A stretch of DNA of 13,822 nt from Deltaproteobacteria bacterium (lineage in GTDB: Bacteria; Desulfobacterota; Desulfomonilia; UBA1062), in NCBI GenBank assembly GCA_023230665.1, contig JALNWY010000072.1:1-13822 (forward strand). The letters run 5' to 3'. Below are positions 6,508-13,565 of the stretch, in pieces (the stretch's first letter is position 1; every line of letters starts with the position of its first letter). The notes beneath the pieces are model-generated. The model was given only the letters and a program-made list of their open reading frames with translations. It did not search any database and was not told the DNA's origin. Position numbers and translations under genes: made by a program.

Positions 6508-7493
6508 GAACCGTATTCTCCTTTCTCGTGGTTGCCTTCCTATGCAGCTCCATCCTGGCCGTCATTCATACCTATACCTTCATTACCACGCCGTCGAATC
6601 CCCCGAAATCTCTCCTCATGGAGATCAAGCCCGGCACCAGCGCATGGGAGATCTCGCGCCAGCTCGAGGAAAAAGAGGTCATAACGGATTCGCTCATGTT
6701 CATGATCATTGCCGCGGGCACCGGCAAAGTCACCCACCTCCAAGCCGGCACCTATGTCTTCGAGGGAAGGCACTATCCCTTGGACATCATGCATATCCTC
6801 TTCAAGGGCAGGACGCTCAAGTACCGGATCACCATCCCCGAGGGGAGCACCATTTTCGACATCGCTTCCATTGTCGCGGAAACCGGGCTGCTGAGCAGGG
6901 AGGAGTTCTTCAACAGCGCGCAGGATCCCGAAACCACGGCCTTCTTCGGCATAGATGCACCGTCAATGGAAGGCTTTCTCTATCCGGACACCTATTATCT
7001 CGCCCCTCACATGACCCCCAGGGAGATCATGGGGAAGATGGTCGACAGATTCCATGAGGTATTTACCGGAGACATGCTCAGACGCGCCCAGGAACTGGAC
7101 ATGAGCGTGGCCCAGGTGGTGATCCTGGCCTCCATCATCGAGAAGGAGGCGGTGCTCTCAAAGGAAATGCCCAACATCTCTTCGGTCTTCCACAACCGGC
7201 TGGAATGCGGAATGCGCCTTCAGTCGGACCCTACCGCGATATACGGCATCGACGGGTTCCGCCGGCGAATCAGCTCCCAGGACCTTAAACGGGACACCCC
7301 GTACAACACCTACCGGTATGGCGGCCTTCCGCCCGGACCCATATGCAACCCCAGCGTCAAGGCCATCAATGCAGCGCTGTGGCCCGCGGATACGAAATAT
7401 CTTTTTTTTGTCTCCCAGGGCAACGGAACGCACTGCTTCTCCCGGTCGCTGACCGAGCACAGGAATGCAATCCGCAAAATGGCGACCCAATAG
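6504..7493 (+). CDS. mltG: Endolytic murein transglycosylase MltG
   Basis: Inner-membrane lytic transglycosylase that cleaves nascent glycan strands and so sets strand length. Its 329 residues are normal for the YceG-like family. One N-terminal membrane anchor (about 3-22) is followed by a small LysM-like region (about 38-90, IKPGTSAWEISRQLEEKEVI), then the catalytic domain. The catalytic glutamate is E213 in LASIIEKEA, equivalent to E. coli E218. Other family signatures are EGFLYPDTY (156-164), FHNRLECGMRLQSDPTAIYG (229-248), PYNTYRYGGLPPGPICNPS (266-284) and YLFFVSQGNGTHCFS (299-313). Starts in the ATGA overlap with yqgF, a pairing commonly seen in bacteria. A 79-base gap separates it from the response-regulator pair. 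Confidence 0.97.
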   Translation: MRTVFSFLVVAFLCSSILAVIHTYTFITTPSNPPKSLLMEIKPGTSAWEISRQLEEKEVITDSLMFMIIAAGTGKVTHLQAGTYVFEGRHYPLDIMHILFKGRTLKYRITIPEGSTIFDIASIVAETGLLSREEFFNSAQDPETTAFFGIDAPSMEGFLYPDTYYLAPHMTPREIMGKMVDRFHEVFTGDMLRRAQELDMSVAQVVILASIIEKEAVLSKEMPNISSVFHNRLECGMRLQSDPTAIYGIDGFRRRISSQDLKRDTPYNTYRYGGLPPGPICNPSVKAINAALWPADTKYLFFVSQGNGTHCFSRSLTEHRNAIRKMATQ

Positions 7494-7572
7494 CGACAGA
7501 CCCTTCTTGCTGCGCCGGTTCTTTAAGAGATTGTTCCTAAAGTTCATACCCCTGGTTTACGATATAAGAGGG

Positions 7573-8187
7573 ATGGACCACTTGCGCGCAGCCATCATCG
7601 ATGATGATGACGAAATCCTGGATCTGATCGAGCAGATACTCAAGGAAGAAGGCGTCGGAACGCAGCGGTATGCGAAGGCCGAAAAACTCCTCGATGATAT
7701 CAAGGAGCGCGGCTTCGACATGATCATAACAGATCTCGTGCTGCCGGAGATGTCAGGCCTTGACCTGCTCAACGAGCTCAATTCGCGGGGCATGGACATA
7801 CCGGTGGTGATCATCACCGGATACGCATCTCTCGACTCCGCCATTGAAGCGGTGAACAGAGGGGCCTTTTACTATATCAAGAAGCCCTTTAATATCGAAG
7901 AGATCAGGTTCGTGATCAATCGTCTCAGGCAGCGTCTGGACACCCTCGAAGCCATGCGTTCGCTCCAGGACCGGGTAAACGCGCTTGAGCAGAGGCTGGA
8001 AAAAATGACCGCGGAAGGCAGGAGGGCCGATCCCCTGCCCCTGCCTTTCGATTTTCTGCAGAGCAATATGGATGCCGGCAAGGCCATCGCCGCCATCGAG
8101 TATCTGGGGAAGCTGAAATCCGACGGTCTGATATCCGATACCGAGTTCGGGGAATACAAGGGCAAGATTCTGAAGAGAGTCATATGA
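7573..8187 (+). CDS. Response regulator with coiled coil and C-terminal SHOCT-like domain
   Basis: A 204-residue protein (from ATG 7573). The receiver domain (about 5-120) is complete: acidic pocket IIDDDDE (8-14), phospho-acceptor D54 in IITDLVLPEMSG, T82 in ITGYAS, and K104 in IKKPF. Then a coiled coil (about 118-146, RLRQRLDTLEAM and LQDRVNALEQRLEKM), a Pro-rich linker, and a SHOCT-like end (about 171-201, IAAIEYLGKLKSDGLISDTEFGEYKGKIL). SHOCT is a short domain usually found at protein C-termini, often thought to mediate oligomerisation. No DNA-binding or enzymatic output domain is present. Start uncertain: AAGAGGG abuts ATG 7573, whereas TTG 7582 would have 9-base spacing and lose three residues. 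Its stop overlaps the next regulator (ATGA). No histidine kinase is adjacent. Confidence 0.9.
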   Translation: MDHLRAAIIDDDDEILDLIEQILKEEGVGTQRYAKAEKLLDDIKERGFDMIITDLVLPEMSGLDLLNELNSRGMDIPVVIITGYASLDSAIEAVNRGAFYYIKKPFNIEEIRFVINRLRQRLDTLEAMRSLQDRVNALEQRLEKMTAEGRRADPLPLPFDFLQSNMDAGKAIAAIEYLGKLKSDGLISDTEFGEYKGKILKRVI

Positions 8188-9611
8188 TGCATGAGAAGGT
8201 GCTGATCGTCGACGATGATCCAGGAATCCGGAGTACCATCTCGGAGCTGATCCAGGAGCTCGGGTTCGGGACGGAGACTGCGCCCGACGGGTTGGATGCC
8301 CTGGAAATGCTCGACTCCGGCCCGTTTCTTTGTGTGTTTACGGACATTATGATGCCCAACATGACCGGGCTCGAGTTGATTAGAAAGATCAAGGCCCGCG
8401 ACGTGTCCCTTCCCATTATCGTGATCACCGGCTATGCCTCGGTGGAGATCGCCATTGACGCCATGAAGTGCGGGGCCTCTGACTTCATTTCCAAACCCTT
8501 CAAGGTCAAACAGATCGAGATCCTGCTCAACAAGGTTATGCGCGAAAAGAGCCTGCTGGAGGAAAACCGGCGGTTCTCCGATGCGCTCCATCTCCACCGG
8601 CTCATCGACAACCTCGTGGGACAGCTCGAAGATAAAAAAGAGGAGATCCTCTCGCTCAAGGAGATCTCGGACAGGATCATCAGACTCAAGGGCATCCGGG
8701 ACCTGGTCGGGGCCATTGTCGATGTTTCGACACAGATCCTCGACGAGGCTCAAGTGACCTTCTTTCCCTTGAGCAGAAAAACCGGCAGACTCCTGGATAC
8801 TGACAGCGGCAAGGAGCTGTCCGCAGATCCCGATCTGCTCCTGGGCCACATCGTGAGGAAACACCACGCGAACTCGCATCTGGTGGAACGGTTCGAGACC
8901 GTGTTCCCCCTGATGATCGAGGGACAGGTTTTCGGGGCACTGGACATCGTCTCGCATTCACTGCTGGGGGATGAGAAGGAGAGCAAGATCCAGTACCTGC
9001 TGAACCGCTCAGCGGAACGCATGGAAAACGTCGCTCTCTACGAGGGGCTCTACGACAACATGCTCTCCACCCTCAAGAGCATGGCCAAGATCCTCGACGC
9101 ACGCGACCCGCACACCTCCCAGCACTCGACCCGGGTCACCTCCCTGTCCATGACTCTGGCGGACGGGCTCCTCCTGACGCAGGAAGAACGTGACACGCTC
9201 TACATCGCGGCCTCGCTGCACGATATCGGAAAGGTGGGGATACCCGACAACATCCTCCTGAAGCCGTCGGGACTCACCGATGAGGAGTTCGCCGTAATCA
9301 AGAAACATCCGGACATCGGGGCGGACATCCTGAAATCCCTGCCCCCCATGATCAGGGAGACGGAGATCATCAGGCACCATCACGAACGCTATGACGGCAG
9401 GGGCTATCCCCTCGGGCTCAAGGCCGAGGAGATTCCCTACCTGTCACGGATCATTACCCTGGCGGATTCTTTCGATGCCATGACCTCGGACAGGCCCTAC
9501 CGCAAAGGCATGACCACGGACGAAGCCATACAGGAGATCGACCGGTGCAAAGGCGGGCAGTTCGACCCGGCCCTGGCCGAGATCTTTATCCAGAAGATTT
9601 CCCACCCCTGA
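8184..9611 (+). CDS. Response regulator with HD-GYP cyclic-di-GMP phosphodiesterase domain (REC-GAF-HD-GYP)
   Basis: A 475-residue signalling enzyme. The receiver domain (about 5-118) is intact: VDDD (9-12), phospho-acceptor D54 in FTDIMMPNMTG, T82, K104. A helical linker (120-165) leads to a probable GAF-like sensor region (about 168-283). The HD-GYP domain occupies about 295-472 with H314 (SQHSTRV), the HD pair H346-D347 in LHDIGKVGIPDNIL, HHHERYDGRGYP (398-409, containing GYP) and ITLADSFDAMTSDRPYRK (424-441). All metal-ligand and signature residues of active HD-GYP enzymes appear present, so it probably hydrolyses cyclic-di-GMP to pGpG or GMP under phosphorylation control. It is translationally coupled (ATGA) to the SHOCT regulator. 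Tandem ATGs make the start ambiguous by one codon. A hairpin terminator candidate follows. Confidence 0.96.
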   Translation: MMHEKVLIVDDDPGIRSTISELIQELGFGTETAPDGLDALEMLDSGPFLCVFTDIMMPNMTGLELIRKIKARDVSLPIIVITGYASVEIAIDAMKCGASDFISKPFKVKQIEILLNKVMREKSLLEENRRFSDALHLHRLIDNLVGQLEDKKEEILSLKEISDRIIRLKGIRDLVGAIVDVSTQILDEAQVTFFPLSRKTGRLLDTDSGKELSADPDLLLGHIVRKHHANSHLVERFETVFPLMIEGQVFGALDIVSHSLLGDEKESKIQYLLNRSAERMENVALYEGLYDNMLSTLKSMAKILDARDPHTSQHSTRVTSLSMTLADGLLLTQEERDTLYIAASLHDIGKVGIPDNILLKPSGLTDEEFAVIKKHPDIGADILKSLPPMIRETEIIRHHHERYDGRGYPLGLKAEEIPYLSRIITLADSFDAMTSDRPYRKGMTTDEAIQEIDRCKGGQFDPALAEIFIQKISHP

Positions 9612-9670
9612 GAACACATGAACTTCGGTCCCCAGTAAACACGCTGTCGAGCCATTTCGGACGCCCTAAG

Positions 9671-9694
9671 GCCGGGCACCGGCAATTTCTCTTT
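9671..9694 (+). terminator. Candidate terminator after the HD-GYP gene
   Basis: GCCGG (9671-9675), a 3-base loop, CCGGC (9679-9683), then the T-rich AATTTCTCTTT. It sits between convergent genes. A second short hairpin, CCGGA/TCCGG (9695-9709), follows directly and lacks a U-tract. The stem is short and the tail is interrupted, so confidence is moderate. Confidence 0.45.
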
Positions 9695-9729
9695 CCGGAC
9701 ATGCTCCGGCTCCACTCTCCCTTCCTGCC

Positions 9730-10140
9730 TCACCCACCGGGGCGATCCTGCTGCGGGGCCGGGGCTGGACCGGTTCCGCCGGTGTCCTGCTGTTGGGTCA
9801 GGGACTGCAAGGTTGATCGGAGCTCCTGATTCTCTTCTCTGAGGTTCTGCACCTGCTGTTTCAGCGATGCGATCTCACCGGTGCGCTGCTCGGAGCCCTC
9901 GGCTCTCTGCTCCCTCGCCACGGCCGCCTCTGTTTCAAGGGCGGCCACGCGCTCGCGGAGATTCTCGTTGCGGTGTTCTATGGTAGCGATATAGTCTATG
10001 GTCTCCCGGAGAGTCTGCTTGTAGTCCACCTGGTCCCCACGGTTTATGCCCCAGATGTAAAAGCCGAGAATCAATCCCGCCAGAAAGAGCACCACTGCAA
10101 GCGCCAGGGGGGCAACGAAACTTTTCCTTTTCCCGTCCAT
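9730..10140 (-). CDS. Membrane-anchored coiled-coil protein, function unknown
   Basis: A 136-residue protein. The start is placed at ATG 10140 because AAAGGTG lies about 7 bases upstream; a longer upstream frame exists but has no such site and adds a non-protein-like basic stretch. After a short basic N-terminus (MDGKRKS) comes one hydrophobic helix (about 8-31), then a long coiled coil (about 41-117) with clear heptads (ENLRERVAALETEAAVAREQ and IASLKQQVQNLREENQEL), then a disordered Pro/Gly/Gln tail. The predicted topology is anchored in the inner membrane, with the coiled coil in the periplasm or cytoplasm not decided. No named family is recognised. It is convergent with the HD-GYP gene and divergent from the LPS operon. 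A possible -35 (TTGACG, minus strand, near 10210) has only a poor -10 partner. Confidence 0.8.
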   Translation of the reverse strand: MDGKRKSFVAPLALAVVLFLAGLILGFYIWGINRGDQVDYKQTLRETIDYIATIEHRNENLRERVAALETEAAVAREQRAEGSEQRTGEIASLKQQVQNLREENQELRSTLQSLTQQQDTGGTGPAPAPQQDRPGG

Positions 10141-10267
10141 ACCATCACCTTTGAAAAAGGGTTCTCCATATAATCTTCTTGATCTAAGAGATCCGTTCCT
10201 TTTCGTCAAGGTGTTCTTCGACCATCGCGGACTTGGGAAGAAGGATGCAAGGCGTAAGGAGAACGAT

Positions 10268-10360
10268 ATGCAGCAGATGCCCGGGCCGGAGAAGATTCGG
10301 AAGAGAACCTCCAGCTTTCATTTCAACAACAAGACAAACTGTGATAATGAAGCCCCATGA
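10268..10360 (+). CDS. Candidate 30-residue leader or small ORF before the oxidoreductase
   Basis: ATG 10268 is preceded by AAGGAG (10256-10261) at an ideal 6-base spacing. The frame encodes 30 residues (begins MQQMPGPEKIRKRTSS, ends NCDNEAP), and its TGA (10358-10360) overlaps the ATG of the oxidoreductase as ATGA. The oxidoreductase itself lacks a Shine-Dalgarno, so this ORF could deliver ribosomes to it by coupling. No family is recognised. It may be a leader peptide, a genuine small protein, or chance. Confidence 0.4.
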   Translation: MQQMPGPEKIRKRTSSFHFNNKTNCDNEAP

Positions 10361-11286
10361 ACGTGGCCATAATCGGTGCCCGGAGGGCGAAAAACGGCAT
10401 CGGTGAATACATTGCAAACTACTTCCAGAAAAACGGTGCACCGGTGGTGTGCGTGCTGGGCACCACGGAAGAAACCTCTTTGAAGGCATCACGCTTTCTG
10501 GGCAAATACGGCATCACGGCAAGACCGTATCACGACTTCACGGAAATGGTCTCCCGGGAGGATATCCAGGCGGTGGCCATTGCATCGCCGCCCGAGTCTC
10601 ATCTGGGTTTTCTCAAGGCCTCGCTCGCAAGGGGTCTGTCCGTGTTCTGCGAAAAGCCCTTTCTCGACCCCTCCCGGGCAGACCTCTCGGACGAGCTCGA
10701 TAATGTCTTCGGGCAGGCAGGGGTTGAAGGCAAAACCATTGCCATGAACTCCCAGTGGCCGTTCTGCCTTGGCGCCTACGAGGAACTCTGCGGCCTTCTC
10801 GTGCCCGCCGAGGTACGCCGCTTCTCGATCCGCCTTTCCCCGATCTGCTCTGGTCTTGCCATGATCCCTGATTCCGTGCCCCATGCCCTGAGCATCCTCC
10901 ACACAGCCCTGGGGCCCGGAGCTCTCTCCCGGCCCTCCTTTTCCGGCACGGACACCGACATGACCATCGAATTCACCTATACCGCCGCGCACGGAAGCTG
11001 CGCAGTGACCATCGCGCTCATACAGGAAAGCGAGCAGCCGAGGCCTTTCTGGTTCGGGTTCGACGACCGTATCGCGCAGCGCTCCATAGAGACCGCCCGG
11101 TACGAGATATCCTTCCATTCCGCAGGCCGCCGCCTGCCGGTAGCAGACCCCCTGGAGCTGTGCGTGCGGGATTTCATCGAGGCATGCTCGGCGGGCCGGG
11201 AGCCCGTGATCGGCAGGGAGCACATCGTGGCCACGACCCGATTGCTCAAGCAGATCTATGATGCATATTCCCTTCCAAGACAATGA
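10357..11286 (+). CDS. Gfo/Idh/MocA-family NAD(P)-dependent oxidoreductase
   Basis: A 309-residue cytoplasmic dehydrogenase/reductase of the family that acts on sugars, sugar nucleotides, inositols and related compounds. The N-terminal Rossmann fold starts at once (MNVAIIGARR then NGIGEYIANYF). Its nucleotide loop is unusual because the glycines are spread out by an ARRAKN insertion, unlike the compact GxGxxG. The family motif EKP is at 99-101 (VFCEKPF), carrying the conserved lysine K100. The SPPESHLGFLKASL segment (78-90) matches the usual PNxxH region. The probable catalytic D172/H176 pair is in PDSVPHALSIL. The C-terminal alpha/beta domain (about 130-280) is shorter than in many members. 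It has no Shine-Dalgarno of its own; it is either coupled to the small ORF ahead or near-leaderless (GATAAT at 10343-10348). It sits 12 bases before the radical SAM gene, suggesting a shared pathway. The substrate is not deducible. Confidence 0.9.
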   Translation: MNVAIIGARRAKNGIGEYIANYFQKNGAPVVCVLGTTEETSLKASRFLGKYGITARPYHDFTEMVSREDIQAVAIASPPESHLGFLKASLARGLSVFCEKPFLDPSRADLSDELDNVFGQAGVEGKTIAMNSQWPFCLGAYEELCGLLVPAEVRRFSIRLSPICSGLAMIPDSVPHALSILHTALGPGALSRPSFSGTDTDMTIEFTYTAAHGSCAVTIALIQESEQPRPFWFGFDDRIAQRSIETARYEISFHSAGRRLPVADPLELCVRDFIEACSAGREPVIGREHIVATTRLLKQIYDAYSLPRQ

Positions 11287-11298
11287 AAAGAGGAGGCT

Positions 11299-12516
11299 AT
11301 GAAGAAGATACAGGAAAAAGAGCATGACTTCAGCGCAAAGCTCCGGCAGAAGTCCGTGGTTGAAAACCTGAGACAGTACATCGCCTGGCAAAGGGCGGTG
11401 AGGAAATCGGAGCCTTCGCCCGGACTCCCCGCCTTCGGGCCGGTGTCCATCAACCTGGATCTCACCTCGGCGTGCAACTTCCGGTGCCCCCACTGCGTGG
11501 ATTCCGGGATCATCAACACGGGCGAGGCCCTGACCCTGGACACGATCAAGCAGAGCATCGACACCCTCCAGGAAAAGGGGCTCCTCTCGGTGATTCTCAT
11601 CGGCGGCGGAGAGCCCACGGTCCACCGCGACTTCGAGGAGATCGTCCGGTTCGTCCGGTCGCGGGGGCTCCAGGTGGGCATCGCCACGAACGGCTCCCGC
11701 CTGGCACGGGTGGAGAAGGTGATAGATCTCCTGAGAGAGGGCGACTGGCTGCGCCTCTCCCTCGATGCGGCCAGGGAAGACACCTTCCAGCAGTCCCACC
11801 GTCCGACCGGCAAGCTCACTCTGGAGCGGATCTTAACAGATGCGCAGCGGATCAAGAAAGCTAACCCTCTGATCTCGCTCGGCTACTCGTATGTGATCGT
11901 GTGGGAGGGAATCGTGCTCGGCGGCCGCGAGCTGGTTTCCAATGTCGGGGAGATATCCGAGGCTGTTTCAAAGGCCGGGGAATACTCTTTTGACTATGTC
12001 TCGTTCAAACCCTGCCTGCTCAGGCTGGAGGGCTCGCGCAAGGAATCCCTGTTCGATCCCCCCGACCCGGACAGAGAGGCCCGGGTCATCGCCTTGATCG
12101 GCGAGATGCTCGCACAGGCGGAAAAGGCCGCAGGCCCGGGATTGAAAATCCTCAAGAGCGTCAACCTCCAGGCCATGATGGAAGGCAGACTCCACGAGCA
12201 GAAGCGCCAGCCCGCCACCTGCCACTCGCAGTTTTTCCGGACCGTCCTGGCGCCGTCCGGCATCTTCCACTGCCCGGCGTTCAGGGGAGTTCCCCAGGGC
12301 CGGATCGCTGATCACGAGGGATACCTGGATGCAGAGCGGTTCGGTCGCACCCAGGCGCGTCTCGATGCATGCATCAGGGAGTTTGACGCCTGCCGCGAGT
12401 GCAATGTGGTGGTCTGTTTCTATCACCACGTGAACTGGTGGATCGAACGCTTCATCGAATCGCCCAAGGACGTGTCCGAGATCGAGGTCGTGCAGGACAA
12501 CAACTTTTTTCTGTAG
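11299..12516 (+). CDS. Radical SAM enzyme with Cys-rich SPASM-like C-terminus
   Basis: A 405-residue enzyme that should use a [4Fe-4S] cluster to cleave S-adenosylmethionine and abstract a hydrogen from an unknown substrate. The cluster motif CxxxCxxC is C59-NFR-C63-PH-C66. Other radical SAM features are GGGEPT (102-107, SAM-binding GGE motif), IATNGSRL (128-135) and LRLSLDAA (151-158). The C-terminal third carries six cysteines, C308, C325, C358, C365, C368 and C373, in an order close to the SPASM/twitch auxiliary-cluster pattern (CHSQ...GIFHC, then CREC and VVC), though the spacing is not a textbook match. The N-terminal 48 residues are charged and helical, with no PqqD-like recognition domain seen. 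Start ATG 11299 follows AGAGGAGG. The next gene begins 8 bases after the stop. A sugar- or peptide-modifying role is possible; LPS context favours a sugar. Confidence 0.92.
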   Translation: MKKIQEKEHDFSAKLRQKSVVENLRQYIAWQRAVRKSEPSPGLPAFGPVSINLDLTSACNFRCPHCVDSGIINTGEALTLDTIKQSIDTLQEKGLLSVILIGGGEPTVHRDFEEIVRFVRSRGLQVGIATNGSRLARVEKVIDLLREGDWLRLSLDAAREDTFQQSHRPTGKLTLERILTDAQRIKKANPLISLGYSYVIVWEGIVLGGRELVSNVGEISEAVSKAGEYSFDYVSFKPCLLRLEGSRKESLFDPPDPDREARVIALIGEMLAQAEKAAGPGLKILKSVNLQAMMEGRLHEQKRQPATCHSQFFRTVLAPSGIFHCPAFRGVPQGRIADHEGYLDAERFGRTQARLDACIREFDACRECNVVVCFYHHVNWWIERFIESPKDVSEIEVVQDNNFFL

Positions 12517-12524
12517 GTCGTACA

Positions 12525-13526
12525 ATGAAAATCTGTGTCATCCATCTCAACCAGATCGGAGATCTGGTGTTTTCCCTGCCGCTCCTGAAATCCCTGAGGG
12601 ACCGGTACCCGGACGCCCTGATCCATTCGGTGGTGAAGCCTCCGCTGGGCGAGCTGCTGAGAGGCTCGCCCCTGGTGGACCAGGTCCTGCCCAAGCCTGG
12701 ACGCCTGGCCGGGAAGATCCGGCTCGCGAGAGCCCTGCGGGCCCAGGGATACGATCTTCTGATCTGCCTTGCCCGCTCGGAGGAGGCCCTGCTCCTCACC
12801 GGCCTGAGCGGGGCCCGCACCCGGGCTGGGTTCGCACGCTTTCCCTGGGACAGGGCGCTTCAGGTCAAAGAGGTGGTCGTCGGGCACAACTGCTGGCGGA
12901 ACAATGCCTGTCTGATAGAACGCCTGGGGATTGCCCCTTCGGTCAAGGGCTATGTGGGGCTGCTGCCGGTCGAATCCCATGAGTGCAGTGCTGAGGTGCC
13001 GGAAAACTCTGTGGTGATCTCTGCCGGCGCATCGCCCAGAAGGCTCGTCAAGGCATGGGACGAAGAAAAGTTCTCGCGCCTTGCCGTAAGACTCCATGAG
13101 CGCTCCGGCCTGGTGCCCGTCCTGGTGGGCGCAGGCGACACAAAGGAGAGCAACGGCCTGATCGCCCGCGGTATCAGCACCCTGGCCCGGGGCCGGGACA
13201 TCCCGGTACTCGACCTCACCGGCAGGCTCGGGCTGCGTGAGCTCACCGCACTCCTGATGAGGGCCCGCCTGTTCGTGGGCATCGACTCCGGGGTCATGCA
13301 CCTTGCCTCTGCGGTCGATATCCCCGTGGTGGCCCTGTTCGGACCCACCGACCCGGCATTCGTGGGCCCGCAGAACGTTCGCAGCGCAGTGGTGCGCCAT
13401 GAGATGCCGTGCATGCCCTGTTACCTGGACACGACCTGCAGCGGCCCGGTGGAGTGCATGAGGAGACTGCAGGTGGACGAGGTCATGGATGCATGCGCGG
13501 GGCTCATGGATGAGAGCGGAGCCTGA
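12525..13526 (+). CDS. Glycosyltransferase family 9 (heptosyltransferase-like)
   Basis: A 333-residue GT-B fold enzyme of the family that transfers heptose from ADP-heptose onto the LPS inner core at the cytoplasmic face. Evidence: N-terminal HLNQIGDLVFSLPLLKSL (7-24) with D13, equivalent to the catalytic aspartate of WaaC-type enzymes; a C-terminal donor-binding segment FVGIDSGVMHLASAVDIPVV (250-269) followed by ALFGPTDP (270-277); and the terminal Cys-rich motif MPCMPCY...CSGPVECM common in this family. The start is ATG 12525, because the protein then opens at the first beta strand (MKICVIH); a longer upstream frame overlaps the radical SAM gene and is not protein-like. The Shine-Dalgarno is weak (TAGGT). 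The exact sugar and acceptor are uncertain: heptosyltransferase I, II or III, or a related core transferase. Confidence 0.94.
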   Translation: MKICVIHLNQIGDLVFSLPLLKSLRDRYPDALIHSVVKPPLGELLRGSPLVDQVLPKPGRLAGKIRLARALRAQGYDLLICLARSEEALLLTGLSGARTRAGFARFPWDRALQVKEVVVGHNCWRNNACLIERLGIAPSVKGYVGLLPVESHECSAEVPENSVVISAGASPRRLVKAWDEEKFSRLAVRLHERSGLVPVLVGAGDTKESNGLIARGISTLARGRDIPVLDLTGRLGLRELTALLMRARLFVGIDSGVMHLASAVDIPVVALFGPTDPAFVGPQNVRSAVVRHEMPCMPCYLDTTCSGPVECMRRLQVDEVMDACAGLMDESGA

Positions 13527-13565
13527 CCGGGAGCACCTGATCATGGAAAACAGGGAAGAGGACTG

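Noticed and set aside
7872..8957. Long minus-strand open frame (361 aa) opposite the two response regulators
   Set aside because: It spans two genes with clear receiver and HD-GYP motifs on the plus strand, and its product has no recognisable domain.
10169..10174. Perfect TATAAT on the plus strand between the coiled-coil gene and the LPS operon
   Set aside because: The nearest -35-like TTGAAA (10151-10156) is only 12 bases away, too close for a sigma70 promoter, and no extended -10 is present.
10489..11799. Long minus-strand open frame (436 aa) opposite the oxidoreductase and radical SAM genes
   Set aside because: It is a shadow frame in GC-rich coding sequence. The plus strand carries EKP and CxxxCxxC motifs in the expected places.
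12423..13544. Long minus-strand open frame (373 aa) opposite the GT9 gene
   Set aside because: The plus strand encodes an intact GT9 enzyme with donor-binding motif; the antisense product is His/Gln/Pro-rich and not protein-like.
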